Shown here piece after piece: positions 25,801-35,600 of a DNA stretch of 60,000 bases; the stretch's first letter is position 1; each line of letters begins with the position of its first letter. Source of the DNA: Bolinopsis microptera (Eukaryota > Ctenophora > Tentaculata > Lobata > Bolinopsidae); the NCBI RefSeq assembly GCF_026151205.1, contig NC_087078.1, positions 11,358,175-11,418,174 of the forward strand, read 5' to 3'. A program made the translations under genes and the position numbers. The notes beneath the pieces were generated by a model. The model was not told the DNA's origin. It worked only from the letters and a program-made list of their open reading frames with translations, and made no database searches.

Positions 25801-27614
25801 GGAAATCAGGGGTTTAGGGGAAACCAGTAGTTTAGTGGAAATCAGGGGTTTAGTGGAAATCAGGGGTTCAGGGGAAATCAGGGGTTTAGGGGAAACCAGT
25901 AGTTTAGTGGAAATCGGGGGTTTAGTGGAAATCAGGGGTTTAGTGGAAATCAGGGGTTCAGGGGAAATCAGGGGTTTAGGGGAAACCAGTAGTTTAGTGG
26001 AAATCAGGGGTTTAGTGGAAATCAGGGGTTCAGGGGAAATCAGGGGTTTAGGGGAAACCAGTAGTTTAGTGGAAATCAGGGGTTTAGTGGAAATCAGGGG
26101 TTCAGGGGAAATCAGGGGTTCAGGGGAAACCAGGGGTTTAGTGCAAACCTAATGTTCAGAATAAAAAGAACGTGCAGCCAAACGTGTTAGCTCAAAAACA
26201 TGCATTCCGTTGCTTGAGTAACTTTTATTAAGTATGATTTGGAGTTTTGTACGTAGGTGCATTGTACTGTACTATAAGTATAATTACTTAATTAATATCA
26301 TGAACCGCGTGATCGGCGACGAATTCATTGCTTACTGAGCATCTTCGCGATATCCATAAATATAATATGTGGATATAATTTTTAAGTTCCGAAGAAAATA
26401 ACTCCTTCACTGCTTACAATACCAAAACTTGATTACTTGCACGTTGAAGTAATATCAGACTCAGAACAATCGTCAATCGTATGCAACCTAGATTAAGATT
26501 AACTTACCGATGGCGACCTCCTGATCTATTACAAATTGATCTTGCTCAGTGTCAGCGCAAATAACTCCCGTTTTTCGCCGTTCTCTCCAGCTTTCCCCCA
26601 ACTCTCGTCTCACGTAGTTTTCGTCACCTGACGTCGAAAGGAAATTTAAAAATCCCAATATTAGTTTTTTGTGGCCTTTCAATTGTCTTGGAATGAAATT
26701 TCTTGAGATTACTCTGTTTCTAATAATACAAAAAAGCAAAAAGTGCAACAAAACCAAAACAAAAGATCTATTGAAGACTTACCAATATTGTAATTGAACC
26801 CTACACCGACATTACCAAAGTAAGTTTGACATTTTGTCAATATCTTGTTGAGATCTATCCGGATTTCTTGTTTTGTCCGGAGATACTTCTGCCACTTTAG
26901 TATTGCTAGGGTCTCTGAAAACAACATTCATTTATTATTAAAGGACTTTAAATATTTGGATAGGAAGCTATCAGTATCAGATATAAATCATTAATCATTA
27001 AATGGGAACCAATGGTTGTCCTTTTGAAAGCTTGCTAGTTTTGTTAACCCATGTTTCTATGTTACTTAGAAACAAATACTAAGTAAGTAAGTAAGTTGGG
27101 CACACCGTCACCAAGGTCAATATTTGTAATTTTAAAAACGAACCAGTAGCGGTGGAATGAGGTCCCGTAAACAGGTTGTATTCTAGGTACTCCTGATCTG
27201 CCTTTCTTGTTGGAGGTGATGCTGGGCGAGCAATCTCATCCACCGGAACTGTCGTGGTATCTTCTTCATTAGAATCATTGCTCTGTACAAAAATGTGAAC
27301 GTAAGATTCAAAGTTAATGATGAAGACATTTGTAAGGAAATAGAACAGAAATAAAATGATTTCGTGATTTCACTTATATGTCTCACCGATGATTCAAGAT
27401 CATCTGGAGCGTGGTTATGTGACTGTCGTGACATTGCTTTCATAACGCTGTTGACACGACTTTTGTTGGCGTCATTATCATTTTTTTTGAGAGTTTGAGG
27501 CTCAAAATCACCAGCGAAAGAAACTGTCTTTTTTTTCTTTCCGCCTTCTGCTTTTTTCAACTTTGCAAGTTGAGGCAGCGGTATTGGTAGTTTACTCATG
27601 GAATATTTCTTCAT
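10824..27614 (-). CDS. Large coiled-coil protein, N-terminal block
   Basis: Start ATG 27614 (MKKYSMSKLP; a second Met is six codons in). Exons: 27614-27387, 27282-27144, 26914-26783, 26627-26508, 25439-25334, 25086-24967, 24571-24480, 24166-24022, 22991-22841, 22009-21868, 21650-21508, 20701 to about 20640; then 14359-14182, 13971-13882, 13437-13318, 13142-13032, 12846-12716, 12229-12119, 11964-11762, 11655-11441, 11280-11207, 10988-10824. All traced phases agree. The N-terminus is basic, then a conserved-looking globular stretch follows (YNLFTGPHSTATGETLAILK). After that come long heptad-rich coiled coil (KALKNEVVDLHDQVLVHEV; KKLEKNSKAVETLESRMLQL), an acidic run (EEESSSENYEEEDEE) and a Gln-rich tail. 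It totals about 990 residues in this model. Connection across the 14360-20640 gap is inferred. The family is not recognised; a ciliary or centrosomal role is only a guess from coiled-coil type. Confidence 0.75.
16112..16154. repeat. Inverted repeat, 15-bp arms
   Basis: CCTACTGAGTAGGCC and its exact reverse complement flank a 13-base spacer. It lies about 0.9 kb upstream of the pseudokinase ATG. It could be a small cruciform or MITE relic; nothing further is visible. Confidence 0.6.
17025..18593 (+). CDS. Pseudokinase (catalytically dead protein-kinase-like)
   Basis: Five exons in phase: 17025-17129, 17366-17495, 17634-17727, 17938-18035, 18229-18593 (TGA), giving 263 residues, the size of a bare kinase domain. 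Kinase landmarks can be followed: a VIVK beta-3 lysine (Lys35), a hinge region (FMVFEAAQGVCTLSDYI), helix E leading to the catalytic loop, a PPEYF APE-like motif and the helix-F motif HGSVWSLGCILFEM. Catalytic residues are gone. There is no glycine-rich loop, HRD is replaced by Pro130-Arg131-Asn132 with Cys134 in place of the lysine, and DFG reads Asn151-Phe152-Glu153. It should therefore not phosphorylate; a scaffold or regulator role is the usual inference. All exons are open and spliced cleanly, so it is not a decayed pseudogene. It is nested antisense in the coiled-coil gene. Confidence 0.85.
20981..21154. mobile_element. Short MITE with TTCACATATxACGTAAT-type inverted ends
   Basis: The left end GGGGTCGTTCACATAT continues into CACGTAATTATC. 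The right end, read on the other strand, is AGGGCTCGTTCACATATTAC followed by GTAATCAC. Just inside both ends are C-rich tracts (CCTCCCTTCCCCC and CCCCTCCCTCCCCC), which is how a widespread class of non-autonomous DNA elements looks. It is about 174 bp with no coding capacity, and no convincing target duplication is seen. It sits in an intron of the coiled-coil gene. A probable degraded relative is at 51104-51252. Confidence 0.65.
25441..26145 (-). repeat. 18-bp minisatellite abutting a 3' splice site
   Basis: Roughly 39 copies of an 18-bp unit, plus-strand AGTGGAAATCAGGGGTTT, with variants AGGGGAAATCAGGGGTTC and AGGGGAAACCAGTAGTTT arranged in higher-order blocks of four or five units (about 72-90 bp). 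The array fills the intron end before the coiled-coil exon 25439-25334. On that gene's strand the unit is pyrimidine-rich (AACCCCTGATTTCCACT), and the last unit provides the acceptor TTTCCAG itself. The unit's CTGAT matches the loose branch-point consensus YTNAY. A 135-residue frame running along the plus strand is a by-product of the 18-bp period. Confidence 0.9.
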
Positions 27615-29211
27615 GACTAAACTAATGAATAATGATAGTATATTAGTATTGAAGTAAAAACTGATATTTCAGTAGCTAACTAATTATTTGGGTACATAAT
27701 GTCATAACTTATGATTAGGAGCTTGTTTTTCTCTTCGCAAAAATATGGCAACTAAGCTGTCAATTGTTAGTGTTACAGACAAAAGACAGGTAACTAAAAT
27801 GTGCTCTAAACGATGATTGATTCGATGAGCGAGGTTATACTTAAATGGTCCCAATGGCTTTGGAGTCTCAGCAAAAATAAGCTACAAGAAGTTAAAAATT
27901 AAAAACTTTGCCGTTAGCTTGTTAAAATGTAATTTCATAGATTATAACGATCTACTATAAAATTAAGTAGGTGATCGATGCGAAGATGCTCATTAACTAA
28001 TGCGACATTGTAATGCAGAATGCTTTCCCTGAAATAAGTCCGAAAATAGAGTCACGGTGACACTTCAAAGCAACGGAAAGATAAAAGGTAGAATAACGTG
28101 TAAAGGCATATTGCGCGATGCGCGTCATAAACTGTTCCCTTGACAACACAGTGACACGCGTGCAGAATTTAATTAAAACATTGCGCGCTCAGTTGAACTG
28201 AATTCTTTGAAACCGGGGACCCGGGACATATTGTGATTGAGGCACTTTACATATTTTGATTTTATTATGTAAGGAACAATTTAATTGGACTTTCCAACGG
28301 TAATTAATGTGCCCTCAGAAATTGTACCGGGGGAAGTCTAAAAGTCTAAACGGTACCTTACACTCTTACAGTTACAGCGTTGTAATTAGATATTTTGGTG
28401 GAAGCCAGCCACCAGGCCGAAGCGGCTTCAACGTGTCGGAAAAGTTGCCATGTCGGATATTTTGCTAGTATTGTAGTTAGTTAAGAGTGTCTGAATTAAC
28501 AAATTGGTGCCTTTAAACTTTTAAAGCTTTAAGCTTTTAACTTTTTAAAGTTTTAAGGTTCGCGAATCAAATCGTTACAATCAGCTGTGACATTGACAAT
28601 TTTAATATCACCCGACTTATTACTCATACTGTAAACATAACAATTAACAAATTGTTTCTTGGCTTGGCTTGCTTACATTGAAATTGCAGCCAGCTCGTAG
28701 TCTACTGTTTTACTATAAACGTTTCATTCATCAAGTTCTCAATCTCAACAGGTTTTTTCTGTGTTGCCTGAGCAATGTAAAGGACAAAATGAACAAAAGA
28801 TTGTCCGACATTTTCCTTTAAGTTTGATACTTCCGTTTCATTCTTACGGTTTTATCAATTCATTAGCGATCGCTTGTTTCTTCATTACTTTCTTTAATGC
28901 GACGCGCTCTGAAAGTCAAAGAGAACCAGGCACTTGCCTGTATCTCAAATTTGTTCTATTGTTAAATAGTTCTTCTCGTCAGAAGAGCACCATTAAATTG
29001 AACGCACGCAGCAAATACGTGCCCCCACATTCGCCTCATGCATTTATCCATAAGTCCATAACACCCGTCCGTAGGCCGTATTGTAATACAATAATACCTT
29101 ATTTGTATTTATGGTAAATTCCTCAACTGTTATAATTATATCACTTATACTTATAGCACTTACTGTTTAAACATTATGATCTAACTTTTTGGATATGTAT
29201 CCACAATCGCA

Positions 29212-29277
29212 AAAACTTTGCAGGGACTAACTTCTCAGTATTAAAGTATTAATAATACTAAAACCCTGCAAAGTTTT
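29212..29277. repeat. Stem-loop with 14-bp perfect arms
   Basis: AAAACTTTGCAGGG at 29212-29225 is exactly complementary to CCCTGCAAAGTTTT at 29264-29277. The loop itself contains a smaller AGTATT/AATACT inverted repeat. The size is compatible with a small RNA hairpin or a tiny MITE; no target duplication was found. Confidence 0.6.
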
Positions 29278-31573
29278 ATCATGTTTATATAGGTATATGT
29301 CCGATTCTGATCTGAGTTAACATTAGCCCGCAAACTTTGCGATATATAAGATGTGTCAGGTAATAACATTTGAAGTTACACGGCACAAGAACAAGATATT
29401 AGATAAATGATTTGTCATGGACAGCAATCCTTCCTTTGGCTTTATACTTTTATATAGATTTGCTGTTAACCGCTTGCTTTGTATTACTTTCTCTTGTACT
29501 CCGGACTCACTGCATGGTATTGCTGTTTCTTTCTTTTTCATACCAGAAAATTATTGAGACTCCGCGACTGCGTAAGTCGCACAAAAAGAGCAATAAATTG
29601 AATGCCGGCAGGTTTACTGTTTTATTGGAAAACAATTACTCGCACAATAAAATGTATCCGAGAAAGTAATAATCGATGTTTTAGGATCGTACATCTGACC
29701 TGCCTCACCCAGTTTCAGACCAAAACATTTAGTGCATCATATATATATAATGCTTTCTATGCTTGCTGCGACGTCCATTTATTTTCGTTACTCCCACCAC
29801 GCGCTTGCGTTCCAGTTTATATTCACTTATTTGTATTTAATCGAGTAATTTGATGCCTATCTAAAATTAGAAACTTGACATGGCCTTGGTAGCTTGAAAA
29901 CGAAGCTTTCAGGTCAATTAGCAATCCTTCAATCTGGTAACAGAATGGTAAACAAATTAAACACATGTATTTAAAACCATGACTATGAGCGCTTCATATA
30001 ATTAAAATTAACCAAGTTTAAGTTTAGTGTTTAGCCGAATGTTCGAATCTAGTCGAAAAAACAATTATTTTATATCTGATCTCTCCGACCTTGAACAGTG
30101 AACTGGAATTAGGTGGTAATCCTGCGCGGTCGATCGCTTATTTCGAGACGTAATACAGCTTAAAAGTTGAAGACAAGTTCAATCAAATGGATCTTTAGAC
30201 ACTTATTCATCTTTCGTGCAATTATCTTGAAGTAAAGTTTTTTAGAATGGAAATACTTTTAGCTTTACTGATGGAAAGTTTCACGATGTTCTAGAGTCAA
30301 CGTCATCCATTTAAGTGACAAAAGGACGCTACATGTCACAGAATGACTTGATTTTCCGTTAAAAGTAGCCATTAGGTAACTTCATGGCCTTAGCAATGTT
30401 TATTTCATGTTGGAAGTAAATTATAAGCTCTCTGTGGAATTTGGCTAAACGTGGTATTGACGAAATTTACGAAATTACGTATAAATTGACAAAATGGCGA
30501 CAAAATGGCGTACAAGGTCAAAATTTGTAACGGAAACGAAACAGCGCGCCAAACGAGCTAGACTGACTCGAACATTTCTCACGTGCGAGAGCTCTACTGC
30601 GCGTTCCACAGACATGTGGGCACCATTTCACTGAAACTCTGGTTGTTTTGCGCCGTTGCTAGCTGGAGTTATATTTCAAAATGTGTGCGAGTAGGCGTGT
30701 TTCTGACTTGACTTATATTATTGCGTTTATCAAATACACGGATATTTGTAAACTTATCATACTTTATGCTATCGTTTGGAAAAGTTATTTGTACATAGAT
30801 TCCAGAAATTTTCATGATTGCATCATTTTATTACAATTTATCATGAGGTTTTGAAAACAGTCCGACGCTGAGCCCAAATTTCAGCAAAATAACGCCGTTT
30901 TTTCGTAACACTTTTTTTGATTCAATGCCGTTTTAAAATCACGATATTCCAACAATGCAAGTTTTCCCAGAATTTTGGCCGTGTGTTCTGATCTCATCAT
31001 CGTTAGAACCATACCATGATACCAAAAATTTGTAAATCCGAGAAACAAAATAATTATTGATTATCACCTACTGGAATCGCAGAAATCTGCCCTTTCTGCC
31101 TTCTGATCAGTGAATCAGTTCGAAGTCGCGTCAGCCGAGCTGAGTCGCTGAACATATAACTTTAACCGTCCGGCTTGAATTAGCACTATGATATTAAAGT
31201 AGAAATTCTGAGGAAAGATCACACGAATGCTGACTGCAGTGGTATTTCAGACCAAAGTGGACCATTTTATTTTGCTTTTAGTAGCTAGATGTGTTAAACA
31301 TTTCATTTCTGTTAAATCCCTGTTTAAGTGCTGTTAGTTTTGGAACGCAACGCACACTCACAACCCATTTTGGAGTATATTTATAGTTTAGTCTAGCGTA
31401 CTAGTAAAACTCCAGCTGTCACACAACAAAATATCACATCAGCTCAAAGTAGGCTCAAATTGGACTGAAGTCAGATGTGTCCTGGTTCAAATTAGACAAT
31501 CTATATAACGCGGTAAACTGCGACGAAATAAGTCCTCTAAATTGGCTTACCCGTGTAATCGCTAGCATGTTGA

Positions 31574-31601
31574 TGACGTCACGTGTGTTATAATGACGTC
31601 A
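31574..31601 (+). promoter_or_regulatory. Paired CRE-like sites upstream of ABCG5-like gene
   Basis: Two perfect TGACGTCA palindromes begin at 31574 and 31594, 20 bp apart (about two helical turns), with CACGTG-like and ACGTGAC words close by. They lie about 1.1 kb upstream of the ABCG5-like ATG. bZIP (CREB/ATF) binding is what this sequence predicts; use as a promoter element is inference. Confidence 0.45.
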
Positions 31602-32684
31602 CAACGTGACAGGGAGATGGTGACGCAGTTCCATTTTGCACTCCTCTCGTTTAATAATTCCTACAATTTCACTGCCCCCGCAATATACCCTCTGCTGAAG
31701 CTCATGACAGTATACAGTATACACCGTGCGTTGTGCAAGTGTGGGTCAGCGTTGAGGGGAATAAAACTAAGTGCTACTTTGCTTAACGTTGCTTTCTTAA
31801 CGGAAGATTTACTTTTTATTCTCCAGTTTTCTCTCTTAGTTTGTTTAAATCTAATTAAATTTTGCTTATCTTACTTCAGTTATTCCGCTAACAGACAATC
31901 ACAGAAAACTTCTCTGACCGAGGATATTTGCTGCTCAATCACGCTATGTCCGATAATTAGGTTGATTGCATGTGGAGTATATAGACCTAATTCTTAATGG
32001 GAACCATGCCCATAGCTTATTCCACGGAATGAACATGATTTGATGAAAAAGCTGATCATATTTACGGAAGGACCGGAGGTGATAACTCGCTTCCTCGCTC
32101 CAGTCACCCTGCTTAATTTTGATTTTTTATTGCATATGCCAATAGTAATACAAATCTTTTTACGATTTATACCAGTGTATAGGCTAAGTTGATGACGTTT
32201 AATAAATGTATGCGATGGGCGAGCATCAGCGATTTAATTCTTGATAAACGGATGTTAACGAGGCGGAAACTCAGGAGTGTGTGATAACATCTGCTTATAA
32301 AGCAAACGATTGAGCAGACATGGATTACGCCACATTGGAATTTCAATTCTGGCTACACCGTTCATTATCATGATTATTACGTTTTTATCTTTCTGCCATT
32401 TTCCAATCATATTGGGGAAAGGTTGATTAATTTGGATCGAACTTGCATTAAATCTTGAAGTTTTCAACCTTACTACTGCTAGGTCTAATACTGCTAGCAT
32501 TACTGCTGGCCGTGTTAGGTTAACCTTTTACCCAGTTTTCAATCGTCAAATTAGTTGGCGAATTAATATGTTTTCCGTAGGAGTAGGACCATTGTCATCA
32601 ATAAGTGCAAAAATTCAACTTATAACTTCATTATAACTACAGATAAATTATGACTTAAACGTGTTATAATTTAAAAAAGTAACG

Positions 32685-35600
32685 ATGTATCTCGGAAGGG
32701 CTAGTCACGATGTAATGTCAGGAGGTGACGACCCCTCCGCCTCGGGAGAGGGTTCGGATTCCGGCACAGTACGGTTCATTTACCACAATAAACTAGCTCC
32801 AGCTAGCCCTTGCTCAAACGACCGGTTGGGCCAGCTTTCCGGGCTTTCAAAGCCTAGTTCGAGAAGCAACAGTCAGGGCCATGACAAAAGGGAGACAGCA
32901 GAAAAGTGTCCCGGAGGACGACCGGAAGGAGTGGTGAAATTCCAAATCAGAAACTCTGCATTAGACCAAATACAGACACAATCAATGGAGGAAATGCAAG
33001 TCAACTCAGATACCGGGTCCTCAGAACTGAATTTCTCCGACAAACCCAGCTACCTAAACCTCAGATTAGCCTCAGATCAGGGCTCCAGTGCCACCCTTAT
33101 TTCCTCCAGTATTAACAGATTCGGAGACCTTCCCGATCATCAGATCTTTAATCAGTTGTCAAGAGAAAACATGCCACAAGTGGTGTCTTATCGGCCGTTT
33201 ATAGACACGGAGACAGGTCTGAAGAGGTACCAAGAAGTAGCAGTTACTCCGAGCAGAGGGGATATTGTGGAGACGATCAGACTGCTCCCCAGGTCTTCCA
33301 TGATTGAGTCCCTTGATCTCGATCACAGGTAATACAGGAAAATTGCTGATGATATTCACATTTCTGATTTAAGTTAGGAGTTTGTGAAAATTTAAACAAA
33401 CTTTAACATCCATGCCTACCACACAGGTACTTGTCTCAGTCAAGTCCGAGGGAATCACAACTCTACACTGATATAGAAATAAGGCCCCAATCTGCCAACA
33501 GAGCTTACAATCCTGACCCTCTTGCCGACAGACCCCTCACGGGCCTTTTTAGACGGTCTCTCGCCAGACTACGGGCAGTCAAAGTATGTTATTAATGTTT
33601 TCCAAAAACCATTCTCGAGATGAAATTCAACACTCGACTTACTCGACTCGACTTAGGGCGGCTTCAACGTCCGAACAGAGATAGTTTTTTCCAAATCTGT
33701 CTATCCAGCATGAGTTTGTTTATTTCCTTGATAGCGCCGTGTCCCCCCGAAGTATAAAAAGTACTTTAAAGGGTTAATTCAAATCACATCAGCTGATGAA
33801 TAACCACAATTTCAGTTTTTCAAGAAACGTCAGAGTGAGGGTCAGGATGAGCTGATAGGAGCGGATAAACAGTTCACAAAGAAGCATCGCCGGATAATAT
33901 CCGCAATCAGTGTGATTAGTCACACGGAAAGGAGAGCAAGGTCGTTGGGCTTCAAAAACTCGAAGCGGGTGTGTACAATATTTTGCACTGATTTTCTAAC
34001 AGAGCTCATCATAATAGTTATTATTACATCAATGATTTCTTTGCAGACCCACGATCAGAAATAAAACAATGGATGGTTGTGCAGAGGAAACATGCTTAAA
34101 ATAAAATCCCACAGGATCTAAAGCCGTTCGGATTCGAGAACGATTTCTTCTCCCACCAAGTTGACATCCACCACTTTACCTACTACGCTCCCGCCAAAAA
34201 CATCTTCCTCCGATACTGCCCTGCCTCCTTGCAAGTCCAGTTCATTGCAATGAGGTCCTTCACCCAGACCATACCTCCTCCTCAGACTAAATTACTGTAC
34301 GGTTCCCGAGCAGCTCTCCAGAGGAAAACTAGAACATACACCAGGCATGTGTACTTGTAGATATCTAGTGTGTGTAGATTGAGGGTAGATTGAGGGTAGA
34401 TTGAGTGTAGATTGAGGGTAGATCGAGGGTAGATTGAGGCTACATGATATATTTTGTAGATATATCCGCTTATACTGCTAGCCATATGGTACTCATATGG
34501 CATCAATCGAGTTTCCGAACCAATTATGAACGTTGAACTCCTCGTTAAACTCCATGAGCTGATTTTGTCTAAGGAGCACACAAATTGCGATATATTAAAG
34601 TCACTATTGTGACGGTACATTAGAAATATATCAGTTGCATTTATATAATATATCAGTTGGATTTAACAATAACCAATCCCTCTCAGGTATGACAGGGGGG
34701 TGTATCCTGACAGATGTCTCCTTCAAAGCTAAGAGCTGTGAGCTGAGTGTTATTCTTGGTGGTAGTGGTAGTGGCAAGACCACCCTCCTTGATGCTATCG
34801 CTCATCGTCTGGATGGTCGGGGACACCCTAGTGGCAAGGTACATTATCAGTCTCAAGTTTGTACATTTTTAAAGCATATATGCTAAGTTTAAAAATACAT
34901 TTCGTACATATATGAAATATACCCGCACGAATAATTACCCGGATAATTACAATAATATTAAGTTTTCACCATACCTAAAGTAAGTAATCTAGATTCTGAT
35001 AGACGGCCTGCACGCCAGTACGACTACTGTAAAACAGAAGTTAGCCTACGTGATACAGCACGACCGACTGTTGCCCAACCTCACTGTAACGGAGACGCTA
35101 CTATTTGTCGCTAAACTAGCGTATCCTAATCATGATGGACCTGAACTCAAAAACAAGGTCAGTCTAGGATTAGTGTCGCTGTGGTATGTAATAATGCTTC
35201 GAATTACGATTATGAAATAATGTTTCTGAAATTATAACTTATAATTGTGTATTAAATATGTCTGTTTCTGGACCTAAAGACTAATCCGACATCAAACCCT
35301 AGTAAGTACGATCTTAAAAAGTATGAGTTTTAAACTAATTACAACACTACAAATCCATTAAATTTATCGAGGATGTAACAGAAGGTAAATGTTTAGTATT
35401 TATTTAGAGGGGTCCTAATCGGCAACTTGGTCGTTTAGCTCCGGACAGTCTATGCAACGTCTATGCAACGTCCATGCAACAACAAAAGAACCGTCTATGC
35501 AACGTCTATGCAACGTCCCTGCACAATGAACACTCTATGCACACTCCCTGCACGGTCAGTCTATGCAACGTCTATGCAACGTCTATGCAACGTCTATGCA

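Larger units (their letters stand above)
27615..32684. other. Intergenic region between divergent genes
   Basis: About 5 kb between the start of the minus-strand coiled-coil gene and the ABCG5-like start. I see no exon with family similarity; reading frames here are short and of random composition. It holds a stem-loop at 29212-29277 and a pair of CRE-like sites at 31574-31601, and presumably both promoters. No convincing core promoter could be assigned by eye. Confidence 0.5.

Noticed and set aside
25745-26152. Plus-strand 135-residue frame of VEIRGL/GEIRGS repeats
   Set aside because: It is the 18-bp minisatellite read in a frame that happens to lack stops; it has no flanking exon and lies in an intron of the opposite strand.
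31593-31997. Plus-strand 134-residue frame after the CRE pair
   Set aside because: Composition looks random and no motif is visible; the ABCG5-like start downstream is better supported.
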